Assembly: GCA_027625915.1 (NCBI GenBank)
Contig: JANTQA010000076.1
Coordinates: forward strand, 620,001-684,000
Origin: Anaeramoeba flamelloides
Lineage: Eukaryota; Metamonada; Anaeramoebidae
Direction: 5' to 3'
DNA length: 64,000 nt
Made by a program: the position numbers and the translations under genes
Part shown: in pieces, positions 1-11,242 of the stretch
How the letters are laid out: every line of letters starts with the position of its first letter
Position numbering within the stretch: the stretch's first letter is position 1
Notes under the pieces: generated by a model
The model's input: the letters and a program-made list of their open reading frames with translations, nothing else
Databases searched by the model: none
Told to the model about the DNA's origin: nothing

Positions 1-1149
1 GGTGCAAAGTTTACATTAGCCCCATTCTGAATTTGAAATATAAAAATCAAACAAAACTATTTTTTATAACAAAATTTTATGTGTTTATCAATTGATAAAT
101 TAATTTTGATCTTGTAGAATAAATTTTAATTTTTTTAATAACTGGAATTGTTTTATATTTCACTAATTTATAATCTTCCAGGTTAACAAACAAATTTTCC
201 CATATTTTCACATTAGGGTTGATCTTTAATTTCCAAAGTTACAAAGTGTAAAAACTATTAAAAAATAATTCTTGAAAAATATATTACAGTTTTTTTGATT
301 TTTTTTCTTTGTAATTTCATCTTTTTTATATTTATTAATTTTAAACAAAAAATTCAATTATAATATTATAGAAATTTAGAATTAGTAACTGATTAACAAG
401 CTTTGAAACAAAATAAAACAATTTGAGCTGTATATAACAGCCAACTTAACTATATTTCAAAATTTTCAATAAAGTTAAAAAAAACCCAAATAATCTCAAT
501 CATATAATTACATTCAAATTGGAAATAAATTTTGATTTTTTTAAAACATTTCAATCATTTTTTTGTTTTTTTATTTTTTGTTTTCATTTCATTTTTTGAA
601 TTACCTAACTTGTTTTGGTAGATCAAAAATTTTTTCAAATATTGATATTAGGTTAAAGTTGAGTTGTTCCAAATAGAATTAACTCTAATAAAATTAGTTA
701 TTAGTATCTAATATTTGATGGATCAATATTTCCGAATAGAATTTAAACCCCATTTACCAATGTAATTTTTAGTTGTACCCATCTCCAAAAATTTTAACCC
801 AGCCTTGATTTATTAGTCTTGATAATTATTTATTTTTTGTTTTGAGAGTATGTTGTAATTTATTAATAATTGTTAGAATTTAAATTAAAGAATGGTAGTA
901 ATTTGCTATTTCTTCTACAATTGATTAAATAAGATTTTTTTCTCAAAAATTGAATTTTGGTGTGATAAAATTTTTCAATCGAGGTTTAATTATTGTATAA
1001 CTTTTTGAAACAAAATATATTAGATAACGATTTTTTGTGTTTTTTCAATTACAAAAATGTTAAATAATATTATATAAACATAATCCCATAATTATTAAAT
1101 GGTATATATAGTATTAACTCCTTCATTCCAGCAGCCTAAACACAAATTA

Positions 1150-1189
<40 letters not shown>

Positions 1190-1424
1190 GATCTCTACAG
1201 AATTCTAGTTAATTATTTTTTACTTGTACCTTAACTCGAAATTACGAAAAATTTTAAAAAACACCTAAAAAAAAAAAAAAAAGATATGTGTAGTTTATTA
1301 TAATTTAACTTTGGTTATTTTTTATAATTTTTTTTTTTTTTGTATGAAAAAATACATGTTAAATAGAATTGTATGAAAAGATTTATGATAATAATAATCA
1401 AGCTTTAATCTCATAATAATCTAA
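1..1424. other. Non-coding stretch downstream of the RGS/DUF547 gene
   Basis: AT-rich sequence with no supported coding region. It holds one diverged TA-flanked element (447-990), a 36-base poly-A run starting near 1151 and smaller homopolymer runs. No polyadenylation signal can be singled out in such AT-rich DNA. Confidence 0.6.
447..990 (+). mobile_element. Diverged copy of the ~540-bp TA-flanked inverted-repeat family (family A)
   Basis: It shares the internal blocks TTCAAATTGGAAATAA, TTTTGAATTACCTAACTTG and GAATTGATTAAATAAG in the same order as the copies at 3697, 53178, 40442 and 63079. The ends are worn compared with the clear termini of the 40442 and 63079 copies. No transposase is seen, so it is non-autonomous. 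Boundaries are approximate. Confidence 0.65.
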
Positions 1425-4400
1425 TTATTTCAAAAAGTTATATCTATAAAGTGAAAAGCTATCAAAATCGATAATTAATTTCGGATATTTTAAAATGTAA
1501 GTGGTAAATTTAAAATTGGTTTTAGAAAAAATGTTAGACATTAATTTCATTTCAAAGAAAATTGAAATCCAATTTAAAATATCTCCATAAATTTGGAAAT
1601 CCTTTTCATAAATCTGAAAAGATTTTGGTAAAACTATTTTCTCACCTTTTTTAATATTTAAGGAGGGTTGCAATAAATCAGTTGTTGTTTTTTTCAGGTC
1701 TTTTATTAAAGTCTTCGGTCTATATATTTTTAATATTGTTGGTCTATATGGATCTATTGTAGCAAAATGTATCATTGGTTGGATTTTTGATAAAGAATAC
1801 TTTGCCCGATCATCATTTATTTTAAAATGTTTATTTGAATTGGATTTTGATGAGGTGTTGGCGCGAAGGATTCCGTGGAAAATATCTGATAATGAAAAAT
1901 ATGATCCTCCAATTAAATAAATTGAATTTTGTTGGTGGTGATCCCAACTTGATTTATCGTGTGGTATTAGGCTGTTGGATATAATACCATGTAATGATAA
2001 TAAATTGTAGGTATTAAGGAAAAAGCATAGTTGCTCTTTGGTATTTTTTAAATTAGATAAGTCTATCTTTTGTAATTGGGAAGTTAATTCTTCAAATTTT
2101 TGAAAAGATACGGTCGAATTCATTTTTTTTATATTTATATATTCTGCAGAAGTGTTGTAATTGAGATAAAATATGTGTAATAAATATTTCAATAAACGTT
2201 CAACTGTGGTATTTGGATGCTGTATTTTATCTACGTATTCAGAACCTTCATTTAATGCTTTGTATGCCTTAATGTTGTATCGAAGTTTCATCTTTTTGAT
2301 CGATCGTGAGAAAATGAAATCTGGGTCGCTCTTTAATTTTTTTGCTAGTTTTTGAAATAGTTTTGTATCTTGAAATCCATTCCAGCAATTTAAAAACATA
2401 TGCTCACATACTGCATCACTAGCCTCATCAAACATTTTTGAAAAAAAAAATTTGTTTTTATATTGCTTTATCAGTTTACAACGCATAGACGAAATTATAT
2501 TAATTTCAAATGGTGATTCCTCAAGAATATATTTTTTAAATATTTTTTTTGATAATTTATTTATTTCCTATTAAATTAATAATAATTATGATGATAATGA
2601 TAATGAAATGATATATTTGTGATTTAGAGTCGGTTTTTTTTTGTGGTGTGTAAATAATTATCAATAATAAAGTCTATTTCAATTATACTAATTATATCAA
2701 TTACTTTAATAATTTTTTGAAAAAAAAATAATATCAAGAAAAATTTTTTTTTCAAATTTTCCTATTCAAAAAACAATAAACCTGTTTTTAATTTTTTACT
2801 ATCAAATCTAAATCTCAGAAATAATTAGAAAAATGTGGAGATTTTACATTTCTGATCAAATTGAAAATATGAGTCAAAATTCAAAAATTTTATTTTATTT
2901 TACAGAAAATATATATAAATTAACCAGTAACACTTAACCACTCTAATTTAGATATTGTTTAAATATTCTTAACATCAATTTTCTCCCTTTGGTAAATATA
3001 GAAATTAAAAAAAAAATAGCAAATCTTAAAAATTAATAGAGAGAAGCTGATGGAAAATTTAAAATCTAATTTATTGTTATTAATCCATGGAAAAATGATA
3101 AATTTATTAGAAGATATCTATTTTGATATGTACCCTATTTTTACATTTACAAAATAAGGTTCATATTTTCGTTTAAATCCTTCCTTTAATAATTTTTTGA
3201 AATTTTTAGCATTTAAATTGGGCTACCTAGTGGTGCGATTTTTTTTTTAACAAAATAATTTCCCTTAATTTAATGTAAATTCAAAATAATCAAACACCTT
3301 TCACAAATTAAAATTAATTCAAATGTTTTACATTGATAAAAATGAATTTTTTTTTTAAAAATTAATATCAAAATCTGTTTTTATTTTCAGTCAATTTCCC
3401 TATTAATTTTCCATATTTGGGAATTTTTTTTGATTTGTATATTTACCAAAGGGTTAAAATTGATAGATATTAATATTTAAGTAATATCCTAATTTGAATG
3501 ATTGGTGGTTACTGGTTAATTAATATCTTTATCTTTAAAATGGGAATATATTTTCGGATTTTTACTACTATTTTTAATTTGATCGAAAAAATTGAATTTA
3601 AGGATTTTTTTGAAATTTACGTGTTTTGGATTTGAAAGTTATATTACAATACGATAAATATATTTTGCAAAGTAGGCTAATAAAATAAAGGGAAATAAAC
3701 TATAATTCAAAATATTTCCACGTAGTTAAAACAATTCCAAGTAATCACAATAATACAATTTCATTCAAATTGGAAATAATTTTGATTTTTTTAAAAATAG
3801 GAAATTCATTTTTTCATTTTTTTGGTTTTTTGTTTTCATTTCATTTTTTGAATTACCCAACTTGTTTCGTTCGTTTGAAATATTTTTTTCAAGAATTGAT
3901 ATCATGTTAAATTGGAGTTGTTCAAAATAGAAGAACTCAAGTAAAATTAATTGGTAGTATCTAACCATTTGATCGATCAATATTCCTCATAGAATTTCAA
4001 CAAATTTACCAATGTATTTTTTTTTAATCTCTCTCAAATTTTTAACACAATCAATAATTTATTTGTTTTGATAATTATTTATTTTTTGTTTTGTGAGTAT
4101 GTTAATTTATAAATAATTGTTAACATTACAATTAGTGAATAATTCTAATTTGGTATTTCTTCATGAATTGATTAAATAAGATTTTTTTTTCAAAAAATTG
4201 AATTTAGTTGTGTTAAAAATTTTTGAATTTGGGTTTATTATAATTTGTATTTTATTGATTAATTAAATCTGAAAAAAATATTTTTAGAATCATTTTAAAA
4301 TGGTGTTGATACACAAAAGTAAATATAAAAACTGTTTGATTTCCTCTTTTAAGCAGTTTAAGTGTCACTTTTTAAATTTTGTAGTTCATCCTTTTTTTAA

Positions 4401-7400
4401 GAGTTTTCCTAATTCCTTCGTCAATTAATATTACTTTTATGACTAACAACACATTAGAGGTTTTGATGGTGACATATCTTAACACAATATTAACAATTAA
4501 TTCGCTATAATATTAAAAAACTCACGATTGGTCATACTTTATCACCAAAAATCATAAAATCACGATATTCAACATTATCATGATAAAATTATTAACAAAA
4601 AAATGAAAAATTATTTTTTTGAAATCACCTTTTAAAAAAATCTCATGACTTTTACAAAGCCTTGAGACTTTTACAACGCTTTTCCCCTTTAAAAATGTTA
4701 GAAAGTGTTTACAAGGGTTGTGAATTATCTTCAAGTGTTTGAAAGTTTTGAAAGGCATAAAGCTTTATAAACGGGGTGGGGTTTGTTTGTAGTGAAAAAA
4801 AATTGTTTTCTCTTCATATTTTTTTTTTTAACAAAATATAAAATCCTCAAACGAATTTTATGATCATACTAATAATAATAGATTTCAACAATGTACTTGA
4901 ATATAAAATAGATGTGTTTTTTTAAAATGGGGTTATTGCCTTCAAAAGTTAAATAACCAAAAAGAATAAAGAGTAATTCTCGTTCTTATTGGTGATCGGT
5001 TAAACAAAAACCTCTAAGCTCTAGTTGTGTTTTCTGTCCAATACAAAGATCTGAAAAGAAGAAAAATAATAAGAAAACAATTGTACAGAAAATCTTAATA
5101 ATTGATGATCATCTGGCTAGGATGTTGTGAAAGCTTTTGAAAAGTTTACTACCCCTTTTAGCTTTGGGAGAATATTGAAAATTTTTTCACCCAAGAACAC
5201 ATTCTTTAAAGAACAGATAAAGGGTTGGTTGTTTTTTATATAAACATTTATATTCATAGCAATTTACAACACCACGATTAACGGAGAAAATATTTATTTA
5301 TCTTTATTTATTATTGTTGATGATCTAAAAGGATCGATAGGTTTGTCGAACAAATCTAAATGAAAATACAATAAAACTCTTTGATCTGATCCTTGATTGA
5401 ACCAAGTATCTTTTTTGTTGTTTTTTAAAAGATTAACTTTTTGTCACCTAATCTGTTTTTAGAATGAAAAAATTTTTTCATTGTAAAAATATTTCTCACT
5501 TAACCCAAAAACCCATCAACTATTATATCGCAATTAATTAGTAATCGTGATATTTTGGCATTTATCACGATTTTTTAATAATTATCACGATTTTAAAGAA
5601 TATCGCGATTTTCTGATAATTATCGCGATTTTTGTAACTTGATCGTGACTTTAGGATAGATTTCATCAAAACCTCTATTTTTTGTCTTGAAAAAATGACG
5701 AGTCAAGATATCATGTTAACATTCAAAATTTTAGGTTTTTTTTTCAAAAATTTGTGTAATTTGGGTAAAAAAATTTTCACTCAAATTCAAAATCTACCTA
5801 TCCGGGTTCGAAAATTAAAATTCACTTTCTTCATTATTTTTCCACTTTATTTTATAATATAATAGAGTTTAGTGGAATGAAATAAAAATTTTTTCGGGTA
5901 AAGCTGAAGCAATTGAACAAAGAGGTAAACAAAATTGATTTTAATTTTGACTTATTTTGTTCAAGAATTTTGAACATTTTTTGGATCAATATAGGATTCC
6001 CTTACTTTTCATAAAAAGAACAAAAAAAAAAAAAAAAAAAATTGCAATATTTTGATTTTTCTTTACAGCAATCAAAAAAAGTTTTGTCAAGGGAATAAAA
6101 TTAGTGTTATAAGAGCATAAAACCCAATTTTCAAAATAAACATGTACTTTTTTTCTCTTTGTTTAAAGAGAATATCTAATCTACTGCTCAGTAGTATATC
6201 TATGTTCAAATCAATTTTGAATGTAAACTACTTGATATTTTGAGAAAATTTTAAATTATGAAATAGAATTTGTTTAAAAGTTTTCTCATTTTTTTAAAAT
6301 TTTTTGTTATTTTTTTAATTGTTATTTGAAAGACAATTTTCTAAAAACTTTGCTTGATTCTTTGAGAAAATATTTAAAATTTGATCTAGAATTTTTTAAG
6401 AATTTTCTTTTTTAATATTAAATCTTTAAGAAAACAATGTCGTATTTATTTATTGTTTATTGCTGTTTTTTTTTTGATCATTTTATGTGTAAGCTTTCTT
6501 GAATAAAGAAACAAACTTTTTATTTTGTAAAACAAGTTAAAAAAGTCTCCAATGTTAGTTTAAACAAAAGAAATTCACTCCTTTTAAATCATTTTTATCA
6601 AATAACGCATTGTATTCCAACCCTTAGTGAAAAAAAAAATAGCTTTTTGTCTTAAAACCCAAAACAAGACAATATTTTTTCTTTCTTCAGTTATTGTAAA
6701 TTAAAAGTAAATATCATAAAGCTGAATTAAAAATAAAATTCAGTTAATGGCTGCGTTTCCTTCCGAAGGGGGGTAGCAGTTGTGTTATTTTACATTCACT
6801 TCTCGGGGGAATTTTCATTCTGAAGAAATTGGACAAAAAGTTACTCTTTTAAAATTAAAATTAACACAAATAAAAAAAAAAGTAATTTTTGACAACAGAT
6901 CTTTATATGAAAATTTTTTAAAAAAAGTAAACTATAAGCGATTTTCAAGGACAAGTTCAAAATTTTAAAACATTATAAACTTGTAAAAGTATTTATAAAA
7001 AATTTTTAGAATATCTTGGGAAATTTTTTTGTGTTTATAGATTTGGAATAGAAATTATGAAAATGTAAAATCAAATTTTGGTAGGATCTAAGAAAGGTAA
7101 AAAGTGTGAAAATTTCTCCCATTTTTTTAATAAGAAATTCCAGTGTAAATTTAACTGAGATTATGGAAATCTTTGAGGAGTGTTTTTGTCAACAATTTTG
7201 TATTTTCACCTGGAAACATAGTCCTTAAAAAGATGAATTTTTTTTTTTTATTGTAATTTAAGGGAGGTGTTTAAAATTCCTCTTATTTGCTGTTAGGTTT
7301 TTTTTTAATTTCTAAAATTAAAAAAAAAAGGCCATAGGTTTTCTTGAGTTTTCTGTTTATTTGGAAAATCAATAGGTTTTCGTTAGGTTTTTTTGAGTGT

Positions 7401-10247
7401 TCTATTTATTTTATCGATTTTACAAATAAAATGGAAAACCCCCCAAAAAAACTAGACCACTTAACAAATAAAACAAAAAAATTCAAGTAAACCACCGTTA
7501 ACTTTTCCATGATTTAAAAGAATTGAGTAAAATCAAAGATTTTTCTCTACTCTTTTGAATTTTGGAAAAGATAGGCTCTTGACGGTACTTGACGGAACTC
7601 TACGACACCTGACGGCACTTCCCTCATTCCTAAACTTGAATTTTAGAAATTTTTTAAAAGATTCAAACATAGCTTTGTTATCTACTAGAGCGAATAAAGA
7701 TATTGAATCTTGTTTATTAATAATATAGAAAATATTATTATTTTATTAATAATATTAAAAAAATATTTTTTTTTAATTCAGATATCTAGATTTTACGATT
7801 GTTTTCATAGGCTGGACAATCTGTTAGGTTTTTCGTATTCAAAAGAATTGCGTAAAATCTTTGATTTTACTCTATTCTTTTGAATTAAAAAAACCAACGA
7901 AAAGTTTCCAGGCTTTTTTTAATTTAAGAAATAAAAAGAAATTTTTTTTAAATTTTCTTTTCATTTCTTAAATTAAAAATAAACCTAACGAACTTTAACA
8001 ACTTGGGTTATTTTTTTAATTGATTAATTCTGTAATTTTCTAATTTATATTCTAATTCTTTTAAATTTTTAGATTTACAATTGATATTTATTGAATATTT
8101 TTATACTAAAGAAAGATAATTTATTAGTTTATCAAAACCTATAATTGTTTAATTTTTGGATTCAATTTGAATTTCCTTTTGTAAATTGTGATTCTTGCTA
8201 AGTCAAGTTTTGCTTCAGTTTTATAAATAAGTCTTGGGGAATGTGAGTTGATTAATAATGATTCTATAATTCAATTATTAATTCATGTATCAATATTTTA
8301 GAAATCAAATTCTGTGAATTCAGATATTCCCAACCCATATAATAGTTGACTATGTAAAACTGCGTTAAAGAATTGAATTTTTAATCCATTAGAAAAATTC
8401 CTTTCTTTAAAAATATGAAGAACTTTTTGAAAATTATTATCGACTTTTTCAATGTTGAAATTTAGATGAGTTTTTTAATACTGTTATTTTCCAATTAATA
8501 AATGAAAATTTTTATATCAATTTCCAAAATAAATTTTAATTATTACTGCTACAATCAAATTAACAGAGTAAAAATTTTGTCTTAGAGTTGAACTAATGAA
8601 GTTTAATTTATTGTCAAAAAATATCAATCTAAAAGATGTTCTAAAGATCTTTGGGTTTTCTTTCAACTTATAAACTAGAAAAATATTTTGGAATGTAAAC
8701 TAAAAATTTTCATTTTTTATTTGGAAAATAATAGTATAACCAAATCCCAAGATACTGTTAATTGGAAAATAAAAAGATCAAAAATTTCATTCAACTTTCC
8801 AAAAAAATCTATAAAAGAATTAAAAACAACCATCAAACCCCAATTCTAAAACGGAAATTAATAATTTAAGATGATTTATAGAATAAAAAATTTGAAATGT
8901 TACATGACAATTAAAATCATTTTTGGGAAAGCTGAATGAAAATTTAGTTTGATTTATTTTGCAACAAATTGTATTAAAAAAGAAGAATTTTTAATTTTTA
9001 AATTTTGCTTTTTCTTTTCCAAAAATTGAGGAAAAAATCTTTTAAAAAAGAATTGAAGAAATTGAAACAGAAAAATGGCATTATTCCGAATTTTAGTGCC
9101 TGGTGATTGTTAGTGTTTGGAAATTCATCAACCTAGAATCAGGTTTGTTTAGTCATCTTTATTTTTATTTAATGGGGATCAAAAAAAAAAAAAAACCTCA
9201 AAAAGTTATGTTGGGAATTTAATCAAACCATCGTCAAAAGAATAAAATTAAATTTCCACTTTTTTTGCTTGGTTTGTTGATAAAATTCAAATAATTTGTT
9301 AATTGTTTGCTTTACCAGTTTTTGGTAATCGTTTGATTTAATGCCCAAGTTGTTTGTCTGGTAAAACCTTCTCTAATTTGTTCTTTGGCTTTGGAATTAA
9401 AATTTTTGAAAAAAAAAAAAAACAAAATGTGACAATTAAATTTTTATCAATCAATATAACTGCGCCAAAGCCATTAGACTTTTCACAAACGAAGGTGTTT
9501 GATTGAAATACATTTTAAAATTGTGAAAAGGTATTTCCAAAAAGATCCTAAAAAAATTAAAACTGATGGGGAAAATGGGACATATCCTCAAAATTTTTGA
9601 CAGAAAAAAAAAAATTGGTTGAAAAAAGTGGGATTAAAAGGTCATTAAAAGTATCTCGAAAATAGTTGACAAACTTTAAGAGGTATACTTCCATGTCTTG
9701 TTCAAAAATTGTCGGATCACACTTTCTTTTAAATGGCTTGGCCATCAAAAAGAATAAAAAAAACAAACAAATAAAAAAATAACAAAAAAATAGTTCGAAA
9801 AACAAACCTTTTGTGATTCAGCGTTCTGTTTCATGGACTTCACTTCCATCCAAAACATGATATTTTCTTGGCACATACATGAGTCTAAATATTCTTTAAA
9901 ATATTCGACACCAATCGGTATTGATAAGAGTGTTTGTAGGGAATTGATTGTCAATTCCTTTTTTAATGTTATTCGTGGCAAAGGGTGCAAGGAAGGCACG
10001 CTCTTGGACAATGACCAAGACAGCTTTCTGTTTCCTTTGGAAACTGTAGGGAGTTTTGGAAAGGAATTTTTTAGCTCTTCGCTAATCGGATCTGACACTA
10101 TTTTGGTAACAAGAATTGTCTTTGATATGATCTCCTTTTGCGTTGTGGAATCTGTTTGGTTCGAATCTGACAGCGTCCTCGTATTTGAAACCAAAATCGT
10201 CGAAGTGGTTTTTGATTTATCCATGGCTTTTCGAAAGCCGCTGTTGG

Positions 10248-10279
<32 letters not shown>

Positions 10280-11242
10280 CTTTCTTTTTGTTGATCCTGT
10301 CTTGTTTTTTGAGTCACGAATATTTGGTAAAGAAATCAGATTTGGCGAAGAAGAAGAATATATCGGGTTCAGTTCCGTGTCTGTTAACGAGTCTTCTGTG
10401 TGCAATTCGCTGGTGTTTGTGGTTGTGTTTGAGCTTGTTTCGTTCCCCAAAAGTTCCTTTGTTTCCAAGACTTCGCGTTGAAGTTTCTCATTCTCCTTGA
10501 GTGCGATTTCAATTTTTTCTTGATACTTGATGAGCATTTGTCGGAAACGAAAAAAGTCTGTTGTATTATTCGATCGGAAAGTATTTTGAAATTCGATTCT
10601 TTTCAGCTTTTTTTCTTGTTGGTCAAGGAGCTTTGTCAATTGCTGGATCTCTAGTTCTTGCCGCGATCTCTTGAGTATTTCCTTTTTAGTTAAACGTGTT
10701 TTCCAAGAGCCAGTTTCTTCTTCCATTTTCAGCTGTTGTAATTCTGTCTTCAACCTTTTTTTTCTCTGGTTGTATTGTTTGTTTTCTAAGAGCCGATCTT
10801 TGAATTTCTGACTTTTCCTTTCTAAGAGCAAAATCACGCTTTTTACCTCTTGGCTTGTTTTAAAATTTTTGACTTTCCTTTCAAGTTTCCTGACTTGGTT
10901 TTGCTTTTTCTGAAGAAGCTCTTTTTTTTTGTTTTGGTGGATTTGTTTTTGAATTTCTTCTTTTTGGACTTTTCGAGTTATTTTGGAAATTTTCTCCATG
11001 AGTAGCTTTGTTTCTTCCTCGTGAGGAACAATCCTTTCTTCAGCTTCCTCGATCTTTTTTGAAATTACGCTTTTTTCTAAATCAGGGTTTTGGTTTTGTA
11101 ATGTTTTCAATTTAATTTCAAAGTCATCAATTTGCGATTTCAGAATGCCAATTAGCCTTTCTGATCGCTTACCTTTTTCCTCTTCAACTTGTTTTTTTGT
11201 TTTTTCATTTAAATGTTTATTCTTATTTTTTCGTTTCCACAT
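1425..11242 (-). CDS. Coiled-coil / RGS / DUF547 protein, two exons separated by a 7.2-kb intron
   Basis: Model: complement(join(1425..2567, 9808..11242)), about 858 residues. Residues 1 to about 260 are highly charged and heptad-like (coiled coil). A Ser/Thr-rich linker and a poly-Lys run follow. The first half of an RGS domain (LLSIPIGVEYFKEYL, QENIMFWMEV) ends at AAG before a GTTTGT donor. The lower exon opens after an AG in the same phase with KKIFKKYILEESPFEIN and MFDEASDAV, which is the second half of an RGS domain. Spacing from FW to the IFKKYI helix is 22 residues, against 21 in RGS4 as I recall it. DUF547 follows (FFLNTYNLLSLHGII, YFSLSDIFHGILR, PMIHFA). RGS domains accelerate GTP hydrolysis on G-alpha; the role of DUF547 is unknown. 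The 30-base homopolymer at 10250-10279 leaves the upper exon one base out of frame. The start is the ATG at 11242. Family calls are firm; the single-gene join is inferred from domain continuity and phase. Confidence 0.78.
2810..3640. mobile_element. Inverted-repeat element inside the RGS gene intron
   Basis: An arm of about 85 bases near 2920-3003 (TTAACCAGTAACACTTAACC through CCCTTTGGTAAATATA) is repeated in reverse complement near 3440-3525 (TATTTACCAAAGGGTT through GGTTACTGGTTAATTAA). The arms are 70-80% alike by eye. Weaker similarity extends outward (GATCAAATTGAAAATA near 2855, AATTTGATCGAAAAA near 3577). There is no coding content, so this fits a MITE-like element of about 800 bp. Outer ends are approximate. 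Confidence 0.55.
3697..4238 (+). mobile_element. Family A inverted-repeat element, diverged copy
   Basis: It aligns from AAACTATAATTCAAAATA at the left to TTTGAATTTGGGTTTATT at the right with the family A copies. The left end matches the terminus of the 40442 copy with several changes. It lies within the large RGS gene intron. Confidence 0.65.
4239..5500. other. Intronic AT-rich stretch without recognisable content
   Basis: Part of the 7.2-kb RGS gene intron. There is no supported coding exon on either strand. The minus-strand 68-residue open frame at 4552-4758 has no family likeness. Confidence 0.5.
5522..5655. repeat. Cluster of CGCGATT/CACGATT repeats
   Basis: At least six units of the form AT-C-R-CGATTTT occur within about 130 bases, spaced roughly 20-25 bases apart (ATCGTGATATT, TTATCACGATTTT, ATATCGCGATTTT, AATTATCGCGATTTTT, GATCGTGAC). 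Two looser units lie near 4523 and 4560. CpG-containing words are rare in the rest of the window, so the cluster stands out. Function unknown. Confidence 0.6.
6751..6779. other. Small G+C-rich hairpin in an intron
   Basis: CTGC at 6751-6754 pairs with GCAG at 6776-6779, and CCTTC at 6759-6763 pairs with GAAGG at 6765-6769, giving a nested stem-loop. It sits in a short G+C-rich island (about 6745-6830) in otherwise very AT-rich intron. I do not recognise a known RNA class. Confidence 0.3.
7255..8000. repeat. Foldback repeat family, copy 1
   Basis: It starts at a conserved AATTTAAGGGAGG edge. It contains two palindromic blocks (about 7497-7566 and 7826-7900) built on AAAAGAATTGAGTAAAATC facing its reverse complement. 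A third hairpin lies near 7915-7990. A run of TGACGG-type words at 7575-7612 is shared with other copies. Related copies lie at 12665, 14200, 31436, 57195 and 58440. No coding content. Confidence 0.6.
8753..8973. mobile_element. ~220-bp TA-flanked MITE (family C)
   Basis: The left arm starts TACTGTTAATTGGAAAATAA and runs through AAAAAGATCAAA to CAACTTTCC. The right arm is its imperfect inverse, GGGAAAGCTGAATGAAAAT through ATTTTGCAACAAATTGTA. Arms are about 50 bases. Other copies are at 16550, 26798 and 36555. Short length, TA ends and no coding content fit a Tc1/mariner-derived MITE. Confidence 0.75.
10250..10279. repeat. 30-base poly-T (poly-A on the coding strand) inside the RGS gene
   Basis: An uninterrupted T run encodes the poly-Lys stretch of the minus-strand RGS gene. 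Upstream and downstream reading frames differ by one base across it. The upper exon (9808-11242) is 1435 bases, one more than a multiple of three. Confidence 0.9.

Noticed and set aside
5800-5830. Possible tRNA box B near GGGTTCGAAAATT
   Set aside because: No matching box A, acceptor stem or cloverleaf around it.
9557-9805. Minus-strand 82-residue frame just after the RGS exon, as a possible extra RGS exon
   Set aside because: The RGS domain is complete without it. Candidate splice sites at its edges either shift the frame or open onto a stop.
9833-10500. Plus-strand open frames opposite the RGS gene
   Set aside because: They are shadows of the minus-strand coding exon, with Phe-rich runs from the poly-T tract.
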